A stretch of 64,000 nt of DNA. Source: Lates calcarifer. Its lineage: Eukaryota; Chordata; Actinopteri; Centropomidae. The notes under the pieces were generated by a model. That model was not told the origin of the DNA. It saw only the letters and a program-made list of their open reading frames with translations, and did no database searches. Shown piece after piece: positions 43,001-57,725 of this stretch. Made by a program: the position numbers and the translations under genes. The stretch lies in NCBI RefSeq assembly GCF_001640805.2, contig NC_066851.1, positions 10,375,550-10,439,549 on the forward strand, in the 5' to 3' direction. Numbering within the stretch: position 1 is the first letter of the stretch; each line of letters begins with the position of its first letter.

Positions 43001-45539
43001 GCTCCCGGCACCAGTTTACCACCCACAACAGAGACCGCTCATGCAACTATGTGGGCCTTTCATCTAACAAGCACAGTAACAAATGGCCAATTCAGCTGAC
43101 CTAGTTTCTGGGAAGCAGCTTCTGAAGATAAGAAATCATCTCTGAAGTCAGAGTGTGGCACATGGCTCCGATGGGCCATCTTATCGCATCGTAGTGGGGG
43201 ACGTCACCGACCGCAAAGGTTAGTGTACAAAGCCAGAGCAGTAAATTGTGCCTATTACTGTGCACGAGACAAGCTCTGCTCTGTTCCATTAAAATATGCT
43301 GCAAACAGCTCAGAAAAAGAGCCCCAGTTTGGCAAGCTGGACACAACCCCGATAATAACGACAAAATCCAAGAAAAAGCAGGTTTTTGCCTCCTTGGCAG
43401 TTGCTGCAAGACCTGAAATTAGAAATAATTCTTGGGAACGGCGCAGCAGCCGAATGGGACAGAGACTTAAAAGCACTCCAGTAAATATTGTGGGTAACTG
43501 TCAGCTTTGCTTTTTTGGAACTCAAGAAACGAGCAACTGAAAGGGAGGAACATCTTGAAACAATCATAAAGGAAAGGCATGAATAATAGAAAGATAAATT
43601 TCCACATTTGTTGGCTAGTTGACACGCTATTGGAAAATAAGTATGTCCTTGTCCACAGGTCTTTGTTTTATTAAAATATGTTTCCCAGCTCAATCATTAC
43701 CTGAAAACATTAATAGGCCAATAGCACAGATAAGAAAACATGTTGAACTTGTTGAACCAGTGGATGAGGCCTGTTGTTGATGTAGTCAAAGCTGTCCATT
43801 GGAGCATTATGTTGTTACACCCCATGGGCTTCAATAAGCATTGCCCTTTGGATTATGACACAATTAATCAAGTCACTGACAGAGCTGAAGTAGGCTGTCA
43901 GAAAAGCTGCATTTTGTTTTTCAAAGTGTCAGCATCAGTTGCCTTGTTCACAGATCAACCAGAGCATTTTTTCCTGTGTCTCTGAGCCAAGGTTTATTTG
44001 CTCATGTTGACTAATTCTGATGCTGTATACTAACACCACCAGCGGATACAAATGGTTCAAATTCTCTAGAGGACTGATTTCACACTGTGGGTGGTTATTG
44101 CTTCTTGAACCATCAGCCATCTGACAAATGGCCACCTCTGGGATGCTGCAGTGAAAGAAAAGACACGGTGCATGTTGAGGGACGACCTGAGTTTATTTTC
44201 ACAGGCGGATGGATGGGTGAGCTGGTCGTCATACAGGTTTTTCTTCTGCTGGCACGTTTGGGAAGGCTGAGCAATAAACAGGTCTGCAACTAAAGCTCTC
44301 TCAAAAACACTCAGAGAGCCACATTTACCATAATCGCAGCCTACCGTACCATTCTCCACTTAAAACCCCTCAGACCAATTAAAACAGCAGCCCCAGGCGC
44401 TTATTGGCTGCTGAACTCTGACCCCGGACCAAGGCTAAGTGTAGTCTTGACCTGGTTCCCATAGGGGCCAGACATACAGCAAGGGATACTTTTATAGACA
44501 TCCTCAGGGGTCCATGTATGCATGGCAACACATGGGCAGTAAGTTTTTATCGCATCCATGCCATTATATTTAATACAAGCTATGTTTTTGTTATGGGTAA
44601 ACTACCTATTAAAATATGCAGTGGGATAAATCATATAATAATAGTGAAAAAATTCTGAGCTACACAGTCATTTTTCAACATGTTTTACTTCTTACCTTGA
44701 CAGTGTGTGAGATTCATCCTTTTAAAACCTTTGGAACATTCCACTTGTCCATTTGCAATCACTGCATATGCTGCAAAGAGAAAGAGAAAGCACAGCTTTA
44801 GAGAAGCAAAAATGATCTTACAGTGCCGTCGCCTCCCTGTCACAAAGCATTGCATTCATCGCAGAGAGAGGAGCAGCCCAGCTTTAGGAGGGGACCATAC
44901 TGTATAACTTACAGATGTGAGCATCTTGGCAAGGGGAGAAATGAGGGGACCCACAGCTGGGCCTCGGGGGACTCCAGAGTGAGTGTATGGAAATGGATCC
45001 CCATCAACCACATTTATAAGACAGCACTGCCATCCAGCAGAATGTAACGATAACACTCGACGTCATTTATAATCATATTACCTATAACTCTCCTCAACCC
45101 CCAGGGACAGATGAAGGAAGTGCTTATATCATAAATATGTTGAGGAAGCCTACGTGACAGCCCTGACCTTTATCATCAACCACAGTGCAAATCTACTTAA
45201 ACAAGAGCCTAATGCTTTTACTGTGCACACAAGAATGACAATTATGTATGCTCGCAGGAAAGTGAAAAAACGTCTTTTTGCTTGTTTTGCCAAAGCAATA
45301 AAAGTCATATGTTGTGTGCTTCAGGTGTGTGTACATTAGAGGGTCACAGGCGTTCTGCAGTAAATAACACAGTGTGTCTGTTAATGTCCCAGTGCGACCA
45401 TACTGTCAGTGACAAGAAGCCTGAAAACATCATGTCATTACTCATTCGACACCCAGTCAAGCCCCAGCATGCTCCATTAAATGTAGAGAGGGGTCAGTGT
45501 GACTATCATGTGGCAAAGAGAAAGTCTCTATTTGTGTTT

Positions 45540-45580
<41 letters not shown>

Positions 45581-48500
45581 AGAGAGAAAGAGCTAGCGTG
45601 TGCAAGGATCTATATGTTTCTTAACAAGAGACAGGGTGATTATTAGTAGCAGATCTTTCCATGACATAAACTGAGATGAAGACCTTTGCTTCATATCACA
45701 TTGAAAGGAGAAGATCCAACTTCTGATTTTGGAAGGGAAAATGTGTGTTTGGGTGAGGAGACCTCTAAAAATAATGACACGCGTATTAGTGTGATGGAAC
45801 GCATTCTCACTGTTATAGTCAAATTCAATTACAGTCATGAATCACACAGCTTAAAGCCATGATGGTGGAACCTCTCGCTGCGTGTTGCCTCCCAGTCATG
45901 ATAGCCCGGATTCTGTTTTGCACTTCTAGCACATAAACACACTGGAAAAAAGTAATTTCTGCCAAGATTTAAAAAAACAAGTATTTGGTGGATTTTGCAC
46001 AACAGTTTACTATGTCTGAGCTTAAGCGGGCTTTTCAAATTTATGAACACGAATAGGAAATATGAAACAGGACTTGATTTTTTAAAATATACATAATGGC
46101 AGAATTGGCCGTGCTCGCATTCATTTTTACTTGCATCATCATGAAATGAGAGCAAACACAGAGAGAAATCGTGATATCCAACGTTTCCCACTCATAGAAA
46201 ACAGGAACAAATGACAGTGATGACAATCTCTGGATTTACACCCTGGCCAGAAAAAATACGATTTTACCAAAGTACAGCACTGCTTTGAACTTGCTGCCAC
46301 AGCGATGAAGGGTTGAAAACAGAGGTGACGCACGCACGAAACTACGGTCGCAGCCTTGCCAGCAAAGAAAACACATCTCCTTCCCTGGCAGAGTGTTCTG
46401 GGAAAGGGAGAAAAGTCACACTGTGTTTGTGACCAAAACTCCACAGTGCTGACTGAGGGGGTCTGATGGCTGATGGCTAAATGGCTATCCGGATGACATC
46501 TCTATAACCCATCTGTCATCTTCAGGCACCTACGCCACCCAGCAGAAGGCAATAACAAACACATACATCGAACCCTCAAATGTTTCAGAAACTTAGTCAT
46601 TCATTTTCAAAGTTAGACACTGGAAAGAATTATGTACTGTATGGTTTGAGGTTCCAACCCAGTGACCAGAAAAAAAAAGACTTCATCAGCATTCAGTATG
46701 AGATACCAACACAATAATCCTGTAAATATACTGTATGCCGTCAATCCAAAACCCAGCAATCAGTCATGAGTTTGTGTCATTTTCCCAGGAGTGACTGGAA
46801 TGTGTGCCACATGGAGGTTTTCTGGGAACGAGGTCCTTGGAAGCTGAGTTATGTTTTGGTCCTGCTGTGACCCAGTGGACCAGGCAGGGTCAGTGTACCT
46901 GAGGGTTGACAGAGCAGAAATGGGTCAGCATGAAAGGGGGCAACGGGCAAAAAGGGGGGAACTGTGTCAAAGCGACGCCCCTGTTCCCGTCTGCCCACCT
47001 CTTCATCTTTCCTCCGCACCCCTCATAATCCCCCACCAAAGTATTCTGAGTAATGAGCTGTTGTGGTAGGGCGGTGGGCACTCCCTCCTGCAGTGATGGG
47101 ATCAGGGAAAGTCTGGCCTGAGTGACAGCAGGGCGCACATGCAGAGGGGAGCCCAGTGGGGGAGGTTCAGGAGTCTCAATAAAGCTTATTAGGAGGGAGG
47201 AGAGGACCTCTGCAGTCAGTAAGAACTTCAACATGAATCTGGGAGACTCTGCTTGTCTTAAAACATCTTGAGAGAGAAGACTGAGATGTTGCAAAAGTCT
47301 TGAAGAAGTTGGCATGTTCCCACATATACCAGACGCATTTACAGGATATGTTCATAAACTTTATTTGCACATAGGATCTAATTTGGCAGATTGTATTCAA
47401 CATTTCCTTGTGTGTTTCCTGGATTTAAAAAATGCTTGCTATCAGAGTTGGGTTCAGTAGATCTTTACTGTTCCCTAGGGCAATTTGTTTGCAGTAAAGT
47501 TTAAAAACCAGCTGCTGAAACTCAGCATACAGAGCTTGACAGCAGCTCTCCTAAATACTGGTTGCCTTCTCTAGAGTGCATTTATCATAAGATACAGAGA
47601 GTCTTGGCTGTTTGATTAATGAATTCATTTTGTAATTTTGGAGCAAGCCTTCATAAATCACTGAAGTTGAGTCTTGCGTCTGAATCCTAGACTACCGTAC
47701 CAGAACATCAGAACCACGAACATGGTTGCTAAGATGCCAAGCACCAGTACTAACAGTCGGTGACAACTTGGCCATGTGAGTTTCAATATTATACAAAAAG
47801 CTAAGAAATTACGGCATCCTCAGTGGATTTAATGATGTGCCCGTTCTCATGCTTGTTTCTACAGTCATTTGTGTAGAAAACAGTACCACAGGCAGTGGCT
47901 TGCAAGAGTGAGCTCAAGCTGCGCATCATTAGTGTCACCCTTGGTTACAAAGACTGCAGACCCAGAATGGTCTGTATCCACTGAGGGTACAGACAAAAAC
48001 TTTCAATTGTTGTCTATCCATTTAGCCCTGTTCAACAAAAGACTTTGTCACCCCTCACTAATTTATTGTCCGTCTCCATTCAATTGTGTTGTGCATTCCA
48101 CTGGCAACTGTTCAGTAATATTTGCTCAAATTCCCTTAATTCAATTTCCTTGGAGCTTCTTGATTGGCGGTGCTGTCCTAAATCAAATCTGAATAAATCC
48201 CATGGTTCTCTTTAAAACATGAAAGTAAAACTTGCTCCACGGAGGGCACCGCTGCAGGCATTCAAATGAAAGCACAGCTTATGCAAAATGAGAGAGAAAG
48301 TAAAGAGAGAGGAAGGCAGGAGGCTGAGAACAGAGAGAGTTTATAGTCAAATGGGTTCCTCAGCTGTACAGAAATCTTTAATTGCTAATTCTGTACAATC
48401 ACTCCATGGACCACCCGGCCCGGAGGCTGTTCTTCTAAGACGATTGAGAAGTCTGGTCCATCAATCACAGGGCTCAGTGCCCTTCACCAACTTCCCCTGG

Positions 48501-50967
48501 GATCTGCCTGGGAGGCAACCTCAGTGTTGGGCTTCTCTCCTTGCTGGAAAACCTGAGAACGCGTGGGAGACAGGAGACAGGAGGGATGGATGCCATCCAC
48601 AGGACGGGAACAGGAGACAGTCTTCCTTTCCATTCCATTGGGGGCCACTCTATAGGAAAACAACCAACACCAAAGCCAAGTCCTCTTCAGGATCCTTTCC
48701 AGCAATTTACTTTCTGACATGCCGCCACGGGACAAACTGGTGCCGCCGAGAGAAAACCAGGAGCAAACAGAGCTCTTTAATCACCATGGAGGGTTTCAGG
48801 TCTTTTCAGTCTCTATAATGGCAAAGCCATCTCTTCTTGGCCTTTGAGCTAATGCTTGATTGGAGCAAACAGTTTAAAGGGAAGTCATTTGCTTTCAAAA
48901 CAGAATGTCTCCTTGGCACACGCCACATTTGCCATTCTGGTACGGTCCATATCGCATGCCCTGTAAATAATGTATCCCTGCTTGTAAAGCAAAGGCTAAT
49001 CAGTTAGGACACATGGGACTAATATCAACATCCTCCTCCTGATACAGACACAAAACCAAACTACAAGCTACGAGATATTTGCTCAATCGTTAACAGTCTT
49101 AGCTGCATATCTGTGTCAGATTGCTTCAACACGACCATCCCACTGCACATGTGCATCAACAGCAAAAAGGCTTTGATGAAGAGATTATTTCATTTTTCTG
49201 CAACATTAAAACTTTACTGGAAACATGCTTTTCATTGTTTCTATTCACGAAAGTATGCATTTTACATCTCTGTTTGTAGTTTGACAATTTTGCTTAACGC
49301 CCTTCTCCAAGATGCTGATGGCAGAGAAACCCGCATCAAACACACATTTAAAACAGACCCACATTCCTCTATAATCTGCAAATTCACTGTGGAATATTAA
49401 CCACCTGGGCTGGTTCCAAAAGAAGGCATGCCACGGTACATTCCCAATAAAAATGTGCTTAACTTAGCTTGTATCCAATTAAGAAATGCAACACAAATTT
49501 CATATCCATCTGCCTCCAACTGGGATTTATTTCTCCTAGTGGTTAGGTCTGCTCAGCCCTGATTAGCAACGCTGCTGCCCAGCTAATAGATTCCATCATT
49601 CTAGTTGTGAAGGGATAACACTAAGTCAACATCAATGAATCAAATGCTGTCAGGGAGATGTGACGTCTCTATCTAATCACCATGAGAAGCTGCTGTGGAG
49701 CTGTTCCAATGCATCTGTTCTTTCGCGGCCTGTTTCTAAAGCAAAGTCACTGCATCTCTGGTTTTTGTTGGTCATTAACAAGTGTTCATGTTTGATCAGT
49801 GCTAATAAAAAGCAATAAGCGCAGGCTTTGGCCCCTCGATGGATGTCAGATTAAATGTCTGGGGAATAGATGGGAGATTTGGGAAGGATGAGTTCATGTG
49901 GGAAGATCTGGAAGTCGTGGAGCTCTGTGGGCCCCCCCTCCTGCTTTGCCTCATCTGCCTTTATTGATCTAAACCTCATGAAGAACAGTGTCCTCGTCAT
50001 GGAGAGACACAGAGAGGGCGTTGGGTTGGGGGGGGGGGGGGGGCAGGCAGATAACAAACTCCTACAGACAGAGGTGGAATAGAGGGCGAGGCTAAGACTC
50101 CATGAGGGCACTGACATCATGATAACCTCGATGACCCGGGGAGGTAGAGTGAAGAGGAAGCCAAGGCTCCTGTGGGTGTGGTGGTTACTTTAGGCCCTGG
50201 GGACGTTTAATCTGGCTCCCTGGGAAGCCTCCCAGCATCGCAGACGGGGAGAGTCACAGAGAGGGAAGCTGCCCAGCACTGACAGATGGGGAGACAAACG
50301 GCTTGTGGAATTCCATTAGCCGTGAAAAGCACAGTGAGGGAGGGGCTGCCAGCACAATTGCACAGAATCATGCCAACACTACAGCATGGGTCAGACTCAG
50401 GCCACAGCAAATGGCCTTCAGTTGGCTTAGAGAACCACTGATTACTTTTCTGATAGATATGTATCCTTAAGTCATCCCCAAATTGCACAAACAACCCCAT
50501 CATAGCTCTTTGCTTTTTGCTTTTTAAGGACAAAATTCCTCTCAGTATGCAGTGGGTTCAGTTTCTGCCGTGTGCTTCTTACGCGACTTGTGCAACAAAC
50601 CCGCCTCCCAACCTATTCCCAATCTCCCTTGGCTCAGCAAGTCACTGGTTAGCCCTCATACTTGAGGACAGTTTTGACCACCTCCACATCAGTCTCAATC
50701 AGAAATTACAAGCTGTTTGGACTAGAATGAAATTCAAACAAAGTGCAGGGCAGGATTTTTTTTTTTTCACTCTTCCTCCTAATCATAAGAACCAGAGGGA
50801 CGGAGTTGACTCCAGCCTGTTCTGGTTGATCTGGATCTCATTACAGGCCAGGAATCCTCAGCATGTGACTTTTAAAAGGCACTGGCTCCTAAAGGCTTCG
50901 GCTCCCACTGAGATGGGACACACTGGCATTCGTGCCTCCATAACATCAGCCCTCCTTTGCAAACACA

Positions 50968-50998
<31 letters not shown>

Positions 50999-53900
50999 CA
51001 CTATATACACTCATAATCTCCTCTCTTGATGCCACAACAGTGACATAAAGTCCTTCGTGTGTAATAATAATTAATGCTACTTAACGTTGTCAACTGCTCT
51101 GACATGCACATACATTCACAGAGTTCACATAGGGAAGCAGCCAGACTCCAACATCCACAATATATTATGAGTCTATATCACTAGATTGAGTGAGGCTGAT
51201 GCAAATATACTGACAGTAATGTGAAGGCTAGCTGGGCCTGGAATGATGTAGATATCTGAAGCAGATCCAGGAAGCAAAGACTTACAAAGAATCCTGTCTG
51301 CAATAGAACCTCATTAAACTGTGGTCATATTGGCATCCTCTGTAAATCTAATTAAAAAAAATGAAGTAGCAATGTTTGCTCTCAGTCAACAGTGCATTTT
51401 GTAACCAGCTATAAACTGACCAGTGGTAGCGTTACACCCCTAAATACAAACCGGCCTTTCATGACATCATTATCACATACTCAACGAGAGGCACAGGAGA
51501 CTCTTTTAAGGCTATATGACTTTTCTCCACGCCGCGAGCCGACAGCTGACCCATTCAGCATCATTTTTCAGGGGCTGTTGTCTCCAGGTTGCACATCATT
51601 CCTGTCAAACACGTCAGAAAGCGTACGTCTAGGCCAGTGAGGGAGGAATGCAGCTGAAGACCGAGCCAAGTGTCTAAACTGAGAACAATAACACTCTGGA
51701 GGAATTCAAAGCATTTCTCTTATTAAAGCTCCCTCTAAGACTTCTGGGACATACTGTAGTATATGACTTCATTTTGACTTCATTTTTCCTGTCTTTCAAT
51801 TCCCTCTATCCTTTCTTCCCTGCCTGCGTGTGACCTCGGACCCAGGCCTACAGTGTGCTGCCCCCCAAAACAACCACAAAAATGAGTGAACGAGGTATTC
51901 GCTCTGTTTCTCCAGCAAACTTCAAAGGAGGGAACAGAGGAAAACATCTGGGAGCCAAAAGAGATCATGCCGGAGACTTAGGAAGAGCGGGAATCGGGCA
52001 TGCTGAGGGAGATAGAGAGTGGGAGAGAAAAGAATGGATCGGCATCTATGATAGATGGAGGAGACAGAGAGTGATGATGTCTGCTTCTGATTAAGGTCCA
52101 GTCAGACATTAAACAGGGTATGAGGACTTTGATGGCCGGTTTGACATCTGCCGGCATGGCTGTAATATGATTAAGGGTGCTGGGAAATATCTTAAAGCAA
52201 AGTGTCCCCATGTGCCACCGCACTGTAGCTGCTTCCCGTGAGGCTTTAACAGCAAGACCTGGGCTATAACCGTGCCCTCCAAGAGCTATCAGGCTGAGCA
52301 AGAGTCTCCATCTACAGTGAAGGGTGTCACCACCCACCCTGCCTGCCGGCGTTCAACCACCCTGCTGCTGTTTCTCAAACCTACCGCAGCTCTGGTCGGC
52401 GTGTTCATTTCCTCACTCTTTCAAGGCCACGCTGGCTCACTCTGCCCACAGGGTGGGTGGCACTGCTGCCAGACTCTCATCTTCATGCTAAATGTGTTTT
52501 CATTTGCTTTCCGGGTTTTGGTTTTATAGAAGCGCAAACAGCTTCATTTTTACAACTGGGTAAAAATGGGCAAGTCACGCAGCCTCCTCGCAGGAGTTTA
52601 GGAATCCAAGGAAGACTGCTATGTGCTAATCATGATCAGTCAACAGTATTGTTTAGGCCTGTGATAAATGCTGTAAAAATCCACAGAGCATAAACAACTG
52701 CTGCTGAGGAATATAACAGGGATCACTGACTAAACACCTTTATATACGGCACTGTTAATGTAGAGCCCAGCTGTGTCTGGCTGTTTCGAACAAATGTGAA
52801 TAACAGCACCAAGATCATCACCAAGAGATCAACATACCAATAGCACAACAGAAAGTAATACCAACAGAATTAGACCAGATTAGAAATAGATTAGATTTAA
52901 GTATGTAATGGAACAGAGCAGAATGAGAAAAATAGCTCAGATCTGATGGCTATAGTCAGTAAAGCTTACCTGGTTTGGTTGGACACTTTTGGCACTTGTT
53001 TAGACCCCAGGAGGCGCCCACGCTTCCACAGCAATCATCCTGTTTGGTTAGGCCTGGCAGAGGCTTGCCACACTACAACAACACACATCTGTGTTAAATC
53101 TAAGAAACGAGTTTTGAGAATGAGTGTTACATGTTTGTGCGCTGCACGCTCATTTGTGTGCAAATGCGTGTGCGTAAGGGGCAAGGGCCAAATCCGTACA
53201 TGTAAGTCTGTTCGTGTCAGAGTGTGTGTGTTCACCTATCTGTGAGGACAGAGTGAACCAGACACATCTGAGACTGGTTACTTGGAGGAGGACATAAACA
53301 GTGAGCCTCAAGAACAACTATGAACCTCCTGGCATGCCTCATTAAGGCATTTGGCTAATTGTGAGGAGAGATTCCTATCAGGCCTTACTTATTGAATTTT
53401 TGGCCAATAGAGATTTTTGAAACTAAGGAGGCAACAGAGAGGACATTCTTCTGCAGAACACCAAACTGGCATACTGGCAAGAGAAGAGGGAAAACTGCAA
53501 GCTCAAGCTTTTGTACACTGCTTTTCTAGGGCACTTCTGTTGGGGCTCTGAAAAATTGCTGTGACTGGAAGGTTTAATTTCAAGCTCTCCCTCTATGAAA
53601 CCAAAGTAGAGAAAATAGGAGCTGCACTTCAGGACAAACAAACTTGTTCAAAGGAATAATGCTGGCAAAAACAACTCTACTGCAGATCATTTTTGTTGTT
53701 GCAACTGAAAACCTAAAGGGTAAGGGTCAAACATAATGCCTTATCACAGCCAAGCAAACAGATGCTGTATTAAGTGTGTTAAGCCTTAGATTAGCCAAGC
53801 TCACGCACTGCTACTTAAGTCCTTCCCATTTCTTCTTCCCTTCCATACATTATTTTGTACAGGGAATCTGCGGTACATACCATACATGTTACCGTAAAGA

Positions 53901-56900
53901 CCATGAAAAGTCTTGCTATTTGAGCCACAAAGAGAAGGACCACGTGGGCTGGATTTTAAGCTTAACCTCTGTCCTCTGAACGCATCCTAACTCATAACAT
54001 GCCTTTGTTGGGGAACTGGTGGAACATGAGATGACCAGCGTGGTCAGAGCTCATAAATCCTGAACATTACATAAATCATTCCCACAGGCCCACTTCCTGT
54101 TTGAGACAGAGAAGGTGAGGGGATGTGGACATGATGATACCTGCGGTAAAACAGCACTCTCTCCCCCTGGTTTCAACGCCCACGTTGGATCAGAACACGC
54201 CAGGTGGCTTAGATCAGCTAGTGATGACAGTGTACATAGTGTAATGCGCTTTAACGACTTAACACGATACCTGTCCGTCGACTGTTTCCTGAAAGCATCT
54301 TCCCACGTGTCCGTTCTGACGGTTGTGCGGTCTGGCGTGGCCATTCCCGTTCCCATTGGTGTGTGAGTGCCTGCTGCTGTGCTCACTGGTGGATTCGTGT
54401 CCATTCCCAGGCTGGGAGCGCTGCTGGACAGAGTGAGCCCCGTCTGTGGTGGCTGGTCTCTGCCCAGGCTGGACACGAGCTACTTGGTGGATCTGGACCT
54501 CGGCCTCCGGAGGGTGTTGTATGTGGACATTCACCAAGGATGGGTGGAGAGACACTGGACAAGGAGAGACACAGAGTTTACACAGTATAGCAGATAGTTT
54601 ATAGTTTCAAATTTTGAATAATGTGAGCGGAAGCATCCTCAGCCAAGGGATAAAAGTTGTATATACATCCTGCAGTTTGCGAGCTATCAGCTAACATGCT
54701 GCACAAACTTATTCAACACACACTTAGCTTGCTTCATCACCAAAATTATGAGATCTAAATGGGGAATTCCCAGCAGTGAAGACACTATTAAGATACTACA
54801 CAACAACAACAACACAAAGAGTTTTGGATTCTCTGGTTTAAATCAAATCATCCTAAAGACCAAAAACAGATTTGTTGAGGAGCTGAGAAGATGTTGCAAT
54901 GTGGAGAATAAGCTCTATTGTCCCATTGACAGAGGGGAAGCATCTATCTTCAGGGAGTGCCAGGGTTTTTTCCCAGAATCCTGACCCACACTCATGAATC
55001 ATAATCTCGCAGACAGACGTCAGGGAGAGTCCAAGGATAGAAATAGACCTTATCAAGAGTCCTGGACGTGAAGCTGTCTCCGAGCATACATAAAGTATGC
55101 AGACAGTGAGGCTCATGTCTTTGTGGTGACATGTCATTGCAGACATTGGACTGATGTCATTTAATCATGATTATTCATGTCATTTTGCTTGAAATGGAGG
55201 AAAGAAGATTTCTGATTCTGCTTACTGTTAGACAGAGCAAGATGCTGAGCAAGACTCGAGGAGGATATATATTAAAGAAAATGATACCAGGAGAGATGGA
55301 CAGCAGGCAAATCTTTCTCTTTTATATTCCTTCTTATAACTTCATGATGTTGCCCTGCTCTGTTTCTAATATTCACTTCTGTTTGATAAAAGCAGCATTG
55401 TGCGAACAATATGAGGACTTCCACTGAGTCATTCATTACTTGTTCTGCTCAAAATAGAGCCTGACCTCCACAGCTGGCCCACAAAGGCAGAGTGCTACAA
55501 GGTAAACAGATTTTTTTAATTTTATTTTTTTAAATCAGGGAGTACGCCCGTGTGCATTTAATAAAAGGAAGAGAAGTGGAGCAACTGGAATAAAAATAAA
55601 GGTCTAGTCACATCAACATTTAAAGGAGTGAAATTTTGTGGCGAAATCAGGGAGTAAATCTTTTCTGTTGCGTTTAACTGACTGATAGTGAGCTGTCTTG
55701 ACAGTTCTGACAGTGCTGTGTTGCACCATCCACTGTTTAACCGTCCTCTGTGAGAACATAAGCTACTCCACAAACGAGAAATGGTTTGGAGCAACGGAGG
55801 TCAACATGAGATGAGTTTGCTGGCAGTTGGCAACCTGGTCACGGCACTGAATGATTACCTTGCTGATTGGAAAGAGGCAGCGTGTACATGGAATGGGAGG
55901 GAGGTTTCGGTCTCTGGTGGTTTGCATCTCTGTGGCTGTGAGGAGTTGGTCTGGCGGGAACAGGGGCAGGCAGGTGGCAAAACTTCCCCGTTGAGTTTGA
56001 CGGACACCAGCATAGGTCCCTCCCGATGCAACGGCCTCCATTAAGGCAGGGGATCTGACAGAAGACTGCATGGAGGAACAGAAAGAAGAACGGAGAAAGA
56101 GAGGGATGGGTGTGACGGGAGTAAAGAGAAAAGGATGAAGAGACTGTTACAAGCGAGAGATTCGTTAGAGAACACAACACCGCACATTTAATTGCACAGA
56201 TTTATGCATCCTCAAGACAAGGACCCATTAATAAGAAACAGAAGGAGTAGTTCTAATAGGAAGGGCATGTGCTGAGGCTTCATGAGGACGAGGTTTGTTT
56301 GCAAACGGTTAGCGATGGTCATGATGTTCTCTACTCTGGCACTGCCAGACACCTCATCCCACATGACGTTAACAAAGTTTCAACTTTGTCCTGAGGGCAG
56401 AGCCGTGGCACTGCTCCTTCTGCTGTACCTCCTTCACTGGGATGTTTTGCCTCACATCAGTAATTACATACTCCTGTGCAGGGTGATGAATGATGATTCA
56501 TCCTGTAATAATTTGCAGAAAATAACAAGTGCATGCATATTTCTATGGAACACTTACTTGGCTGGTAGTAGGAATAGAAAGGAGAAATTACCAAAATATC
56601 AAACTTTGTACAGAATTTCAAAGGAGGGCAACTGGCTCTTAACCATGTCAGTAAACTGAATCCCAAAACGTGCTTTGTCTACACTTTGATTTATAGTTTG
56701 CAATTCACCGTGGAGAGAAAAAAAGAGGAAAGGTCAGAACTGGCCAGATGGTGTTTGACAGTACTGCTCTCACAGCCTTTTCATTGGCCTTATCTTTTGG
56801 CATCAAGGATGGGTGTGCCAGTCCAGCACCCTACATACCTGGACCTGCTCCCATCTACAGATTCACTCTGACCTGACCTCTCCTAACTCAAAACATCAAA

Positions 56901-57668
56901 GAGTATCAAAAGAAAAAAAAAATCCATCCAACCGTGACGAATAAGAAAGAAAGAACCTTTCTGGTGCACAAAGGATGAAAAAGTGAAGCGCTGCGCTTTT
57001 TTGGGCTGAGGCTCAGCAATACCACACACCACAAGTATGACGACTGTTTAACAAGACAGTTGGAAATACAAATGGCCCACATACTATGAGATGAAAGGGG
57101 ACGATGGTGATGGAAACATGCTGCGAGCTGCATCCTCTCTGTCTCATTTAGACAGAGAGTACACTAACTCGGGTGCAAACAGGGAACAGACGGACGCTGG
57201 ACAGTCTCGCTGGCATGTAGAGAATGAGCTCCCTGTCACATAGCATTAACAACAGTGAGACTGGAGGAGGAAGAGAGGGAGGGATGGAATAAGAACATAA
57301 GAGTAACAGATAGGGAATGAAAGGGATTAGGAGAGAAGAGTAGATTGAAAACAGAAAATAGACGAAGATCGGGCGGAGAAAGAGGCAATAAAGATGTGGA
57401 AAGGCAGACAGGGAGACTGAAAGGGATCCGGCGTTGGTGTCCAGACACACAGGAAGGCCTCCTGTGATTAGACATGCTGGCTAAATTATCAGCTCAAGGA
57501 GGCTATTAAATCCTCTCAATGTGGGATGCAGGTCTGCACTGGTCTGTGTTGGCCAGTCCCACCCCAGCAAGGGGCAGGAACTATTCTTAGACAACAACCT
57601 GCTGTCGACTCTGCACGCCACACTCCCTGTCTGCCTATCTGTCTGTCTATTTAACAACCTCTAACAAC

Positions 57669-57725
<57 letters not shown>

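Larger units (their letters stand above)
44771..52969 (-). other. ltbp2: Largest ltbp2 intron in the window, 8.2 kb
   Basis: Separates the two halves of TB1. It includes a GT microsatellite (45542-45579), a CA microsatellite (50962-51001) and a G-run (50027-50042). Longer open frames (46890-47315 minus, 48288-48818 plus) have no recognisable protein features. No RNA gene or complete mobile element was recognised. Confidence 0.6.

Noticed and set aside
45154..45596. Plus-strand open frames next to the GT microsatellite
   Set aside because: They run into the repeat and have no coding signature.
46890..47315. 141-codon minus-strand open frame in the same intron
   Set aside because: No recognisable family or splice context; length is within chance for GC-richer intron sequence.
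48288..48818. 176-codon plus-strand open frame in the 8.2-kb ltbp2 intron
   Set aside because: Composition is random-like, with no domain, signal peptide, splice context or polyadenylation signal.
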